Assembly (NCBI GenBank): GCA_033807695.1
Contig: CM066302.1
Location: forward strand, 620,001-684,000
Direction: 5' to 3'
From: Daedaleopsis sinensis
Taxonomy: Eukaryota; Basidiomycota; Agaricomycetes; Polyporales; Polyporaceae
DNA: 64,000 bases
Notes under the pieces: generated by a model
Seen by the model: only the letters and a program-made list of their open reading frames with translations
What the model was told of the DNA's origin: nothing
The model's database searches: none
Part shown: piece after piece, positions 44,834 to 57,700 of the stretch
Position numbering within the stretch: position 1 is the stretch's first letter
Layout of the letters: each line of letters opens with the position of its first letter
Position numbers and translations under genes: made by a program

Positions 44834-46608
44834 ACCTAGTGCGAGTGCGTCCCCGCCACATTGCAATGTGCTGTTGCGGCGCGTATAGCTGACCGCAGCT
44901 CTGACTCTAGTGCGAGTGCGAGGCGTGGCGCATCTTCATGAATCATCCATGATCCATCACTTCTGCACGCCGCCGCCTTGGCGACCGTGCCTTAGGTCTT
45001 ACTCGCGATGCTTCCCATTCCCATTCCCATTCCCATCCCCATCACCGCGGTTGTGTAACGTTCGTCCTTCACCTGTCTGCCCTATTATTTTTTTCGATCT
45101 CCTGTCCGTTGTAGTAGTTAGTAGTAGCTAGTCTCGCATATACGTATGTACGCCCTCTCTTCTCTTCTTTTCACTCCACTTCTCGACCCCTTCTACCGCC
45201 CTGCCCTGCCCATCGCCCGCTCCCCGCCCCCACTGCTCATCTGCTCATGCGCGTGCCGCCGTGTCCGTGCCCATGTCCGCGTCCGTGTCTTGACCGCACA
45301 TCATCATCGTCACCGTACATACACATCCTCTCCAGCCTCCCGCATCACCAGCTCCCCATGCCTCAGAAGCCCGAATCCCGAATCCCGAACCGCGGACCTC
45401 CTCGTAGCTCGTGCTCCCCTCTCACTCATAGTCCCAGTCTGTTTCTGGTTCCTTCGTCCCCGCCGCCGTCGCCATTCTTCGACGTCCCTAGGCCTGCGCC
45501 GGTCACCAATTGGTATTATTCGTCATTCGTCCGCTCCGCCCGTCCTTCGTTCGCGCAATATATAAGTGTATTCTCTCCCGAGTCCCCTCCTACCACATGC
45601 GTGCATCGACGGAGTCTGCTTCGACTTGGTGACTCGGGGGTCCCGTGGGTATGTATCGCGCGGTGAGCACTTGCTACCACGTTCGCCGTGGCTACCATGC
45701 CTGTCTGCTCAGACGGTCGATGTAGATGCGTAATTGTTCGGAGCCTCGGAGGTCTGTGCTCGGAACCTGAGGATCAATCGACGGCCTTCGGAGGCTGGCG
45801 GCACTCAGCACTGCAGTCGGGATGCCGCAAATGTACTTGGACAGACGTCGAGGTTCGGACGGACGGCGTCCAGTGATCAGAGCACCGTCGCCCGCAATTA
45901 AGGTGGTAACGGTGGTCGGTTCTGAAGAACTTCACAGTTGAACATACAATATCGTTGATGGACCCGGAGTACTCGGGAGTCGGAGGATGTGATGCATGAT
46001 CTGCACTTGCAGATGCCCTCCGAGTCTCCATGACAATTGCTCTCGTAGGGGGTCGGGCCCACGATGCATGATAGGTAGCAATACTGACAGACCTCGAACT
46101 TGGACTTGGACTTGGACGCAGATGACCATTGACGATGCAGAAGCTGGAGAGCCGTTGGATTGCTACATTGGCGGAAAGACATGCAGATGCGGATGCAGGG
46201 AGACATGGTACGGTACGGATGAAGTTATTAGCTATAGCAGGAACGTTGGAGGATGATGAGTAGTGAGCGAGCGGGCGTGCGGTGGGTCGTAACATGATGT
46301 GCGTGAAGAGACGTGGATATGTAGATGTGGACAGGAACGATGGGGGTGCGAGCTCGAGCAGGATGGAGGCCGGGAAGCTTGAGAGGGGGAAAGACGATGT
46401 CGTGCTCGGTTTCGAGATAAGTAACGTAGACGGTGCGATGGCGGCCGTGCGTCATCCACGCGTTCGTAAGTATATTGGTATTGGGATAGGAGGAAACGGA
46501 ACACCGCTAAGTCCGAGAGCGGTTTGATGATCGACCTTGTAGCGAGGCGGCGGACGGGGCGCAGAGGTGCCAGCGTACCGCCGCGCCTCAAACCTCAAGG
46601 CTTCAAGC
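44834..46608. other. 1.8-kb intergenic region with a CCATTC microsatellite
   Basis: A CCATTC-type tract lies at 45013-45042, in what is probably the 3' UTR of the previous gene. Pyrimidine-rich sequence to about 45.6 kb and mixed sequence beyond give short frames on both strands with no motif. No gene is supported. Confidence 0.5.
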
Positions 46609-48014
46609 TCAAGCCTCGATGCCGCTCTCTACGACGGTCCGCAGCGTCGTCTTGCGCGACCTCGGCCCCACGCCCGCAGCAGCGTACAACCCGACGCCGT
46701 CCGCCCTCCCGCGGACGACCGCCTGCGCGAAGTACGTCTCCGCCTCGTCCTCCGAGACGGGCACGACCGTCTCCGTGCGCGTGACACAGACCTCAACAGC
46801 GACGGCGACGGGGCCCACCCGCGCGTAGCGGTCGACGGCCTCCTCGACGTGCCGCTCGGCGGCGGATGCGTGCGCGTGCTCGCGCAGGTTGAGCGTCGAC
46901 GCGATCTTGCGCAGCCGCCGCATCACGTCCGCCGCGGCCACGGGGGACGAGAGCGGCGCGCTGCTGCCGCTCCCCCCTCCCGTTATGGTTGTGGCCCCAG
47001 GGCCAGGGTACGCTTCGGCTCCAGTTGCGGCGGCAGGGGCGAGCGAGGGGCGGCGCGAGGTGAAGCGCGAGGCAGGCGGGGCGGCGAGCCCGTCCGAGCA
47101 CTCTGCGTCGGGGTCGGAGGAGGAAGGCGTACTCGTGCCCGAGTCGGTGCCGGAGCGCGAGCCCGCGCCCGCGCCGCGCGCGAAGCTGGAGAAGCTGGAC
47201 ATGGAGCGGAGCCCGGTGAGCGAGCGCCAGCAGCTGCGGGTGAGGGAGGACGAGCGCGAGGAGGGGCGGAGGATCGTGCGGTCGACGACGTACTCGCCGC
47301 TTTCGCTGTCCTCGAGGGCGTCCGTGGAGTCGAGGCTGAAGTGCCCGATGGGGAACCCGGTCTTGACGGTGTCGTCCTGGGCAGAGCTTAAGCTGAACGG
47401 GCTGAGGCAGTCGCCCGGGGTGGCGAGCCCGGAGTCGATGGAGTCGAAGGAGCTGTCGCCGGCAAAGGAGGAGTCGGACTCGTCTTCGTCGAACTCGTCG
47501 ACGGAGCTCGCGCGGAGGTCGTCGTCGCCCTCGTATTCGGACTCGACCGCGGGTAACTTGAAGGTCAGAGAGTCGAGGAGCGCGGGGTACGCGCTGTGGG
47601 CCTCGATCGCGAACTCGGGGGACGTTGGCGTGGTGTAGTGTGGCGTTGGCGTAGACACCTGTAAGCGGGATGGCGGCCACGAAGATAACATGAGGGCTCG
47701 AGACGGAGGGATGCGCGTAGCCGAGAGATCGCGAACTTACCATGACTTTATATGGGTCGAAGCGTTGGGTGTCGTATGGCGACGCGCGCCGCGCGACGGA
47801 GGGGGTCGGGGGCGGCGGGGAGGGGAGTGGGTCCTGCCACTCCTCGTCACCGTCCGATCCCCATGCCCGCGGTATGGACACCCGCAAGAACTTCCCAGTC
47901 TTCTGCTGCAGCGTGATACGTGTCGCTTCAGGTGAGTGTGTTTATGTTCCACATAAGAAAGGCAATGCATACCTGGCGGACGGTGGCTTCGGTGTCAAGT
48001 CGTTCAACATCCAT
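46609..48014 (-). CDS. Hypothetical Ser-rich protein
   Basis: Three exons on the minus strand, 48014-47973, 47905-47741 and 47658-46609, giving 418 aa. No known domain is visible. The N-terminus is the most ordered part: VRQQKTGKFLRVSIPRAWGS joins across the first intron, followed by a Pro-rich stretch (SPPPPTPS). The middle is acidic and Ser-rich (VESEYEGDDDLRASS, GDSSFDSIDSG). The C-terminal part, VMRRLRKIASTLNLREHA to VRGRADGVGLYAAA, contains a likely helix and alternating hydrophobic strand pattern. All three joins are phase 0. It is divergent from the small ORF at 48481, with a TATATA-type element about 105 bp before the start. Confidence 0.62.
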
Positions 48015-48480
48015 CTTTGAGCGTAGAATGTAGGAAACGTAGGGGAAGGAGTTGTGGTCAGAAGAAGGGGCGCACGAGCTGGGAGGCTGAGGCGAGGTGT
48101 TCAGGGCGTCCTCGGGGCGCTATATATGGGATGGAAGGCCAAACGAGATGAAAGGAAATGATGCAGAAGAATGCAGCGCGAAAGCGCTCCCCAAATGATG
48201 TGTTCCAGGCTTGGGCGTACGCTTTGGCCCACTTCCGCGTACCGTCGCCGCTTGCGGATTGTGGCCAAGGCAATTGGGCCAATAGCCAAGCTGGTTCTGT
48301 CTAAGTCCTGTGTCTTCAGATTCAAAGCAGCCAGCCTGGCAAAAGCGGCGATCGTCACGGGTCAAGTGGCACAACGAGCATACGCGTCGTGAGTGGCCGC
48401 CATGAACGCCACCTACCAGTCGACCAGCATATAAAGACCATTGTCGTCCTTTGATCGCATTGCAATCGTCCCCCCACGTC
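48015..48480. promoter_or_regulatory. Divergent promoter region
   Basis: 466 bp between the start codons of the Ser-rich protein (minus) and the small ORF (plus). TATATA near 48120 suits the minus-strand gene; TATAAA at 48430-48435 lies 46 bp before ATG 48481. Confidence 0.45.
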
Positions 48481-48723
48481 ATGTCTGGCCTCCCGACCCC
48501 ACCGCTCTCGCGCGAGAACAGCGTCGATGAAGCTGTCATCTTACAAGCTCAGCGTGTCCAGTTGACGAGGGATTTCGTGGGGTACCGTGACGAAGGTCCA
48601 AGCGGTAGCGCCGATTCTCAATGGAAGGCTCAGCAGGTTAGCATCGTTTGCATATGAATTGTGTGTCTAACAGCATTTCAGCAGACCGATCCTCAGAAGA
48701 GTGAACCGCAAAAGGCATCTTGA
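48481..48723 (+). CDS. Small two-exon ORF, 65 aa
   Basis: Exons 48481-48636 and 48682-48723. It starts SGLPTPPLSRENSVDEA and includes a likely helix ILQAQRVQLTRDFVGYR, ending QTDPQKSEPQKAS. Donor GTTAGC and acceptor TTTCAG join in phase 0, and a TATA box stands 46 bp upstream. The length is small, so chance is possible. I do not recognise it. Confidence 0.45.
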
Positions 48724-49674
48724 TGGGTTGTAGAGACTGCACGAGGGGATCTCAGCGACTCCTTACACCTACGAGCCGTTCCTCGAGCGATCTGCAATTA
48801 GAGCTTGTTATCGTTACTGGCCAATGATATGGAAATGTTTGCAACACGTACCTCATGTCGCCAGCGACTGTGACACAGATTCCATGTACGCGCTTACGAA
48901 CCTGCAACAAAGAAGTAAGGAACATACCCATACCATGCTGGATCCTCATATTCTATAATGTGCAACCCGCCTCTCACCTTGGCAATAGATTTTGATCACT
49001 GACCTCAGGCAGTGTGACGGATCCTCCGAGTCCGAGTCGGATCCCAAAGAGCTGCCTAGCTTAAGAGCTAGGTAAGCTCCGGGTGCAGCAGCTTCAGATA
49101 GCTGAGATTGTAGGAGACTTTAGGTTGAGTTGTGTTGACATATATAAGCTCGAAGGCAAGCCGTGCGCGTGAAAACTTCTGCCTGGAGGTGAGTATTAAC
49201 GGACCGACGGTATGGCCTGAATGGGACCTCAGGCACCGCGGTCAGGCGCTGTCTCCGGTTGTTTTATATCAGTCTTCGGGGTCCGACCTAGCGTGACTCT
49301 ATCCTACGTGACGCTTCGAACACCGAAACTTGCTCCGAAACTTCAAAGCTTCACCTGCAACGTTCACCAACTGGGCGGCCTATCCCATCCATTTTCTCCC
49401 TTGGGTTAGATCTAGAATCTCCGCGCTGAGTACTCCCAAGCTTCTATTGCGTTGAAAAACAGTGGAGACAGAATCAGGGGGCGGCGCCGGTAGGTGGAAG
49501 ATGGTTTCTGCCAGTTTCATACTAAACGCTTTCGCTTTACTTATCAGGTCCATGAGCAACAGCCCAAAGAAGTAGCCTCGACGAGCACCTCAAGCGTGAG
49601 TCATTTGCCTACACTGCTCTTTGCGGAGCTGAACGTCAGGGACACATCGGTGCTCAGCATAGTCTTATCCCTCG
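48724..49674. other. Intergenic, ~950 bp
   Basis: No gene supported. Short frames only. The right end is the probable promoter of the LYR-motif gene. Confidence 0.5.
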
Positions 49675-50611
49675 ATGCTCGTGTTTAGAAGCGCCTTTAC
49701 TTCGACACGGAGATATCAACCTCGTGGCGGTCCATATCTTGCCTTGTACCAACGACTTGGCGCAGTCCAATTGTCTTTTTGTGCCCACCTATCTTCAGAT
49801 TCTCAGGACATCCCTTCATGTCCGTTACCCCCGAGCTTCCTCAGCTTGTATCGATTATTCCTCCGGTCCACCGCCGTTTCTGTACTCAGTCAGGCTAAAT
49901 CAACCTCCACCCTGCGCAATCAATGGCGACCGACCTTTACGCAGGCGGCAGGGGTCATCCGGCTACTTGAAGCCGACAACCTCCCTACAGACCAGCGCGA
50001 GGCGCTCATGTGCTGGCTGGTCCAATGGGAGACCCGAGGTCAGTTGGCATATGTGTACAGCAAGGACGCGGTAGCTAACTCAGCTGCGCTTTTACCGCTC
50101 TTCATTTCCAACCTCGGACTTCTCTGATGCGTAATCGCGCTATGATGCTGTCCGCAATCCCAATCGCCGCGCAACGCAATGCGCCGCGGACACTGACCCG
50201 ACATATCCAATGCCCCGAACTGCCGGTGGATACCATATCGAAAACGTCATTTGAGCTTCAGTCGACAACACGTTATCTTTTCTGTGCAGTTCTGCCGTCG
50301 CGCGCGGCCTACCTCACCAGGTTATACGCAACCTCTCTCGCCTTGAGGAGGCGAACAGCGCGTTCATCGACCCACCGCCGCACCTGCGCGAGGGCGCGCT
50401 CTGGGACGGGCAGCTGCCCCCGAATGACCCAAAGTACCGGCCTGGTGCGGCTCCGCTATGGAAGGGCAAGACCAAAGGCGCACAGCAGAAGCTGAAGGAG
50501 CGGCTCGCGGGCGAGGCTATGGACACGCTGAGCGACCTGATTGGGATGGCGGAAGGCTCAGGCGCGAACGGCGTGTCAGTGCTTTTGGGTAGGGTGCGGC
50601 GCCGGCGGTGA
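49675..50611 (+). CDS. Mitochondrial LYR-motif (complex 1 LYR family) protein
   Basis: Two exons, 49675-50038 and 50262-50611, giving 237 aa. The start MLVFRSAFTSTRRYQPRGG is basic and Ser/Thr-rich with few acids, like a mitochondrial presequence. FLSLYRLFLRST carries the Leu-Tyr-Arg motif followed by Phe, then NQWRPTFTQAAGVIRLLE, as in the family. These small helical proteins help Fe-S cluster delivery or assembly of respiratory complexes with the acyl carrier protein. The second exon adds VIRNLSRLEEAN and a Pro-rich and Lys-rich tail longer than in most LYR proteins. The 223-bp intron is large for this genome; the join restores the expected helix. Which complex it serves is not known. Confidence 0.75.
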
Positions 50612-51776
50612 TCCCCGGGTCTTGGGCTCTCTTTCTGCATCGGCTCGGGTACCCTGGCAGGGTGATGTGCAAGCGCTCCGGAGGGTCGAAGGTGATGTCG
50701 GGAGGCTAGTATGCTGTATACCTTCATACACAACCGCATGGATTTCAACATGGAGCAGGCAAGGCGCCGCTCGCGCGGTCTGATGCTCGTACCGATGAGT
50801 ATTATGTATGCGAACGAGCAGACTGGAGATTCTGCTCAAGGCGCACATATACTCGGCAGCCGGACGAGGTGCGCCTGACACTCGGCACGGTTTGCTAAGC
50901 TTTAACATTGACCATGAAGCATGCAGATCACGGGTCGTCAACTACCCTCATCAGCCCTCATCTCGCGAGGTATTTAAATGCGATGTTGCAACAGCGCTAG
51001 TGCGTATGCTTATTGCCGACCCATTTATACCGGTCCAGTAGCGACGCTGAGAGATCCAGGGCCTCCTAGGGCTCCGCGCCGGGAGAGGAAGCTGCAGTGG
51101 GCGGTAACTGATGAGATCCATCAAGGTACCTCCGACATTTGATCGACGACATATGCATCTTTCCCCTTGAGAAGCTAGGCGCCCAGGTAGCTTCTCTCCC
51201 GGAGTCTCCCATAGAGAGTGCTCACCTGTGGTGCTCCACACTACATCATGCTGTATCTTCAATATCTCGTCAGGCTCTCACAGTCGGCTGCGGCTGACAA
51301 CCTGCAGCGGAGCATCTGTCCTCAAGTAAAGCAACACTTTGGAGCACGACCTCGTGTGATAGCCCTGCGGGTATCCAGGTGCTTCACGATGATTGGGCGA
51401 CGGACATATGTTCTCTATGCAAGCTAGATTGCCGCCCTGGTAATACTTACGGCTCGTTCCATGGTGAGTCTTAAGTAATTTCTACCTGCCATCACGACCG
51501 CCAAAGAGCCTCAGAGGCTGGAGCCTGAGCGAGATCCTGCAGATCCAAGACGCTTGTGGCAGCCACTCAGGTTTCAGTATTTATTGCAAACGCCGTATGC
51601 ATGGCGTTCTCCACGAGCCATGTGTGATTGATAGAAGGGACGTATATTGCAGATCACTCCCAAGGCTGTCCTATCAATCGGGCCCTGCGCAGTGCGAACA
51701 GGACGCCGACGTAGATATACCCACCTGGGTGCGCAGATGATCAAGGCGCACGGTCCCCCGTCAAGCACGCTGTACG
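50612..51776. other. 1.2-kb intergenic region
   Basis: No gene supported. Short frames on both strands carry no motif. Confidence 0.5.
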
Positions 51777-53034
51777 ATGAGTTCTTCCCTCGCTACCACG
51801 TCAATCACTGGCGGCGGTCTCCATCATCGTGTAAACGGCCCAAGGCCCCATGCCACCTTCTCTTCGAATTCGATGTCATACAAATCCTTGGGCATAGGCG
51901 GTTCCTCTTCACCTCCCCGCCCGCTTCCCATTCCTTCTCCTTCTTCTGCCTTTCCCTCTTCTGCGTCCAAGGCGTCCACGCCCCACGGGCGACGAAGTTT
52001 GCAACCCAAGGATCCCAGAACCATGGCCGCTGTGCGACCAAAGCTTGCCATCCTCCCGTGCAGTGGAGCGGCAGATGCCAGGAGCATGACGGATTCGTCA
52101 GCCTCGGACTTCCTCGACATGAGATCCCCTCAGAGTCCAGCGGTTTCGGTGTTCTCTAAGGTCAAGGTACGTCGCGCTGCTATCATCACTTTTGCACGCT
52201 ATCTCAAGTCAATGCGCTGCGCAGGCAGGTTCTGTACCGCAGCCGAACGTCAAGAAGATGCGTCGAAGGGTAGCGCTTCTCAGTGGGGTTCACCTCAACC
52301 TCCCGAACTCCCCCGTCGTCGGCCCATCACCGCCTGGCTCTTCGCGCGCATGGACGTTCACAGCCGAATGGGACTCGACTCACGACGAGTTCGTGTTTAG
52401 CGAGCTCGAGAGCTCGAGTTCGGGATCGATCAGCGGCGGCCTGACATTGACTCCAGCCAGCGCGCGCTTCTTCTCGAATCCCATTCCCTTCGACGTGAGC
52501 GAGGACGACGTATCATCGTCACCACTCGCGAAGCTCTCTATCGCGTCGTGTCTCCAGAACCTGGCCTCCGCATCTGCAGCCTCCTCGCCGTCCTCCACTT
52601 CTTCTTCTCCTTCTTCACCCGCTGTTTCTGACATCTTCGACCTTTACACCGCACGCACACCGAGCACGCACTCGTTCTTTCCCGACTCGGATTCGAACGA
52701 CTCTTCATCAACCGCTCCTTCGTCGCCCATCAACACCCCTTCGCCCTCGCGCCTCTCCCCCGGCGCGTCGCTGTCCCCGTCATCGTACGAAGACAGTCGC
52801 TTTGAGCCGCCGGTGATCCAGGTGACGTTCTACGAGGACGCACATGACCACCAGGGGAAGACGGACCCCGTCTTGACGACCCCCGCATCCGCATTCGAAC
52901 CGATCTCGTGGCAGCCGCTATTCCACGAGAACTTCGTCGAGCTCGCCCGGGCACCACGGTCTGCTGGCGTACCTAGCGCGAGAAGACCGCGGCCATTGCC
53001 TCCCGTCCCCGTCCGGAGCACTTCGTTCTCGTAA
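51777..53034 (+). CDS. Hypothetical Ser/Pro-rich protein
   Basis: Two exons, 51777-52166 and 52225-53034, giving 399 aa. No domain is recognised. Low-complexity Ser/Pro tracts dominate, with several runs of four or more Ser and SPSSTSSS-type repeats. Two more ordered segments stand out: VRPKLAILPCSG near residue 87 and NVKKMRRRVALLSGVHLNLP at the start of exon 2. Near the C-terminus, EPPVIQVTFYEDA and PISWQPLFHENFVELAR look structured. Donor GTACGT and acceptor GCGCAG give a phase-0 join. It may be a regulatory protein, but I make no functional claim. Confidence 0.65.
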
Positions 53035-54758
53035 CCTGCGAGGCGGTTTGCGTCGCCGGGCTGACGTATGGCGCCTTGCTAATCGCCTACGACGCCGGCG
53101 TGGACGCGTCCCGAGACTGCCTGCACCTCATTCCCTTCGGTCTACTTGAACGCGCCCTGTGGCCGCACCCCCCTCCCCTCCTTCGCCCAAGTTACGTGCT
53201 TCGTCTTCGTCTTCGTCTTCGTCTTCATCTTGCTTTCGGTACATACTCACCCCCATTGAACGGTATAATTTCCCGTTGCCAGCGTGTCTCTTATTTCGTT
53301 TCCCTTGCTTTACGTCCGCTTGCTAAATTTATTCTACTGCTGGTCAACCACTTTGATACCATCTTTATTTCAGGCACCCCCGACACCATGTACTATAGGG
53401 CCGTCGCTCACCCTCAACCCCACCCCCACCGTGCCCGTGCCCGCACCGAGCATTTACTAGTAATAGTACGTACTTATCGCAGTGGTCATCCGGCGTGCAT
53501 TTGCATCCGGGTCCGTACGCCCGTACATGTATCCATCGCCTTCCGCAACACACACATCACACGGACCACCTACACAACACCGCATGTGTACAGAGTATCG
53601 AACGCATTGTGCATGAGCATGTCATAGACACATCCACATCACATATTACCATATGCAGCCTTTCCTCTGCACCGACGCACAGCTTTACTGATTCCTGGGC
53701 CTACACAGGCCTACACGCGCCGCCAATGGTGCCAGGTGAACATAGGTGAGCATCCGACTGCCGAGCCTGCATCCGAGCCTATCCGAGCCCGATGGGCAGT
53801 GTGCGTCTCGACAGTGAACAGTGGGCATCCCGACACGCTCACACTGATGGGTCCCGCGCCGCCATACGGTCCCAGTGGGCCACTGTTCCAGATTGATTCG
53901 CCTCGGGGGGCTACCTGCCATTACTTACCTGTTCCATTGCGCAGGCTTTCGGGGAGTGTGTGGGCCCGATGTGCTTCCTGTCATGCATCCCCTGGCGGCC
54001 GAGGCCCGCAGACGTCCGACCGGCATTTAAGGAACCAATGGAGTGCGTCCGTTCCATCATCCGTCGAGGTGCACAAAACACACGAAGGCATTCTGTTCTT
54101 GTATGTTTATGTTTGGGTACGAGACTTGCAGACCAATCGATGCTAGATTAGTGTACTTGAACGTTTATCACGGCCAATGGAGTATATAATGAGGGTAAGC
54201 TCGCCGGGCCTTGTGCATCATGCACATGTCTTTCAACGTCTCGACGTCTCCACGTTCAACTGTGAGGTGCGTGATCGATTCATCACGACGTAAGTGACAG
54301 CGAAGGACGAGTATACGTAGAAGACCTCGTCAACAACGTTGAAACGCTTGGAGTTGTCAGCTTCGACATCACTGACACTATTCTGAGCTGAGGACTCAGT
54401 CTGCAATTCAGACCAGCATGACGTGTTTACAGCAGCGGCGCCCGATGTCAGCATTGTGTGCGCACCCTCATATTCTGTACCACGGGCGTGCGGCGTGCGG
54501 CATCCACGGACAGCGAATGTGTGTAGGCTCTGCATAGAGTATATGTAGTATTTGTATACACCTCTGGATGTAGATCAGCGTGGGCGCACTGGCGATGTGT
54601 TCTGATCAGCGACAGAGGGCAAAAAGACTGCCCCACACTCACAGGTTCGAGCTCTATAACGATGATGCCCCCGCCCAAACCCGCCACCCCCTAGCGCGAT
54701 TCGACCGCTCCCGACCCTACTCTCCGCCGAGTTCACTCTCCGCCCACTCGACAGGCGA
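53035..54758. other. 1.7-kb intergenic region with a CTTCGT microsatellite
   Basis: A (CTTCGT)n tract of about five units lies at 53199-53230. The remainder holds only short frames without motifs. The gene on its left ends here, and the sulfate permease ends at its right edge (opposite strand, so the two genes converge). Confidence 0.5.
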
Positions 54759-57700
54759 TCACCGCTCCCGCATTGACTGCTCGATGCGCGCCATTGCGCT
54801 CGCGACGTCCTTCAGAAACGCGTCTTCACCGAGGAGGCCAACGATGCCTGCTGTCTCGAATGACTCGCGCGGACCGCGCTTGAGGTGCGTGATGTACAGC
54901 CCTACGCCGCGGGTCTACACAGTGGAAAAAGAACCATCGCCGCCGTCAACGTCATGCGTCCGACCACAGATGAGAAGTGCAGTCCGCATTCCAACAGAGA
55001 TAGGCGAAAGCGGTGAGGTGTGCTCTTACGCCACAACACGCGGCTCGCGAAGTTCGAAGGCCTGACAAGAAAGGAGACGGGTCTGCTCACCTTGTATGTC
55101 TCGGCAAGTTCAAAGAAGATCTGTGCGGCACTGTGGAAGGGAGAAAGGTGAGGATCACAGTCTATTCATAGAGTTGGTAAAGAGACTATGCACTCACGAA
55201 GCATCGACGCTGTCCACGTCCGCGAGGTGGAACACAAGCACGATCGCGTCGTGCCGGTGCGGCTCGTCTGCAGGGTGGTGCTTGTCATGTCCGTACAACT
55301 CGAGCCGCCGCAGCCGCTCTGGCGCATTCCATATTGTAAAGACCCGACATTATGGTTGCGTCCAGTGCACGTCGTAGCCCACGGTGTGGCGTGTGTGGCG
55401 AATCGCAGCATCAAGAAAGTCATCAGCGTCAATAGGGCGATCTTCGCCGATGGGCGCAGGCTGAGAACGATGCCCAAATCTCAGAGACGCACCTTTCAGC
55501 TGCGCAGTGTTGGCTGCGATCGTGGTAATTTTGGTGCGCGATCGTACGAGAACGCCGGTCGTGTGCACAGCGTGGGTTGGACGGTGCGTTTGGAAAGTGC
55601 CGGTGAAGGGTAGAAATAGAAGACGATGAGCGGCGCGACCACCAGCACACAAGCCAGAACTCAGAATAGCATGAGACGTACCAAAGTCGAGGTTTTCGCG
55701 AATGCGCACGATGAGCACGCCCGACGCGTCCTCTTCCGCCTCCGGATTTTCGTCCACAGGCTTCCACCGGTCAGTACCTGGGATTCGGCCCTGTTCGCAT
55801 GGTGTCACTTGAATACGTGGCGAGCAGGAACACTCGACCGACTTACGAGGATAGTCATCCGTGTCCGCGACGAACGCCGGACAACGAGCAGGAGTGAGAT
55901 GACGACGCTGACCGCAATTCCAATCTCGACGTTCCATATGATGGTCAAGAAGAACGTCAGAGACATAAGCAGAAGATCGATCCATGCCCGCATCCTGAGT
56001 AATACCATCTCAGCCAAAATACTTCACGGATTAGGTGCGAGATATACGCACTTCCAGTAAAACTTTGCATCATGAGGCAACTCCGACAGAAGCGAGAAGA
56101 CGATGAGGCAGATGCTGTGAAGGTGGTCGGTCAACTATATCCATGGAGAAAAGAACAGTGACGGTAGCGCACTCACATAGATGCCAGAACGCATTTCGGC
56201 AGGTAGTACAGCCACGGAAGAAGGAAGAACGTCGCGAGAAGCACAAGGCTCGAGGTGACCAGAGATGCCATCTGCGTGCGTCCCCCGAGGTCTCCGTTCA
56301 GCTTCGACCTATCTTTAGTGAGTACACCAACAGGGCAAGAAAGTCAATGTCGCGACTAACCTAGTGATAGAGCCGTAGGCTGGCAGTGTGCCGGGAATGA
56401 AAGCGCCGACGATGTTGCCCGCTCCGAGCGCGACGAGCTCCCGGTTCGGGCTGATGCTATATCCAAACCTGCCTGCGTTCTGCTTAGCGGCCACGATGCT
56501 GTCCAAGAAGCCAACTACAGAGATGAGCCTGTATGTCCCGAAAGAGGACGTCAGCTTCGTCAGATATGAAGTAAGAGTTTTCCAGACGTACACAGCCGTC
56601 GAGGTCGTCTTCCTCAAGTATCTCAATGTCAGCTTCCGCAGGGGGAATTGGATGAATGAAGCGCCAGTGTTGATCGGAACTGATCCGAGAATCTCGACGC
56701 CGTCCTGGTCCCAGTCGAACTCGTCCGACAACACTAGGTGACCCCCGTTAGTTCCTGGCGCAGCACGTACAGGAGGCGCCTTACTGGTCGAAACCACCAC
56801 GACGATGAAAACTTCAGGCAGGCGGTAGATGAACCAGTATTTCTTGAACGCCTGCTTGAAGGTGCGAATCGCGACCAAGACTCCGAGCGCGCCGAAGCTG
56901 ATCATAGTCGTGAGTTCATGCGCATGTGTGAACGCGTTCTCGATCAGGAAAAGGAGCTTTTCAAGTGTAGACTTGGGTTGTAGGGCGTGCTCGAGTTTCG
57001 TCAGGCCGAACATTGGTATGAGCTGTTCGCTGCGCGTTTACTTTTATGAGCGTCGGACTTGATAGTGAAGCAGACGTGCACGTACATCATGATAACTACC
57101 GCAACCGCGGTGACAAATCCGCGCAGTAGTGCACGGCTCAAAACAACGTCCAGGAAACCGAGCCGGAACAGGCCTAACAAAAAGCTTATCAGGCCGACCT
57201 GTCATAAAGGGAGGTGAATACGAGGGAGGAGCTGTGAATGTGACGTCGCGTACATACCTGGAACGTGATGATAGTAGAGATGGCTAGGGAGATCGCATTA
57301 GGGTCTATAGGATGTGTGTGTGGGTCTGAGTGCATGATCTGGTCGACAGCCTGGCCGACTAGAAGAGAAAGTGCGGCTTCAGGCGCGACATTAAGCTGCC
57401 GAGATGTCCCAAGAAGGGCGTATACTATGCCTGGTACTGCTGCGGAAAACTTGATGGACGTCAGCGGAGAGATCGGTTATAGTGCAGCAACTTACCAGAC
57501 CAGTGACCGGGCTCAGCTTGGCAAGTGATGAGGCGTAAGAAACCGATTGAGGAATCAACATGCTTGCTACGGTGATACCAGCCAAGAAGTCTCCGGCGAA
57601 TCTGCGTATGTGGTGAGCGCGAGATCGTGAAAGACCTTACGAGAAGCAACAGCATACAAGGAGAACGAATATTGAGGTATCCAGGCGGTCGATGGTACGT

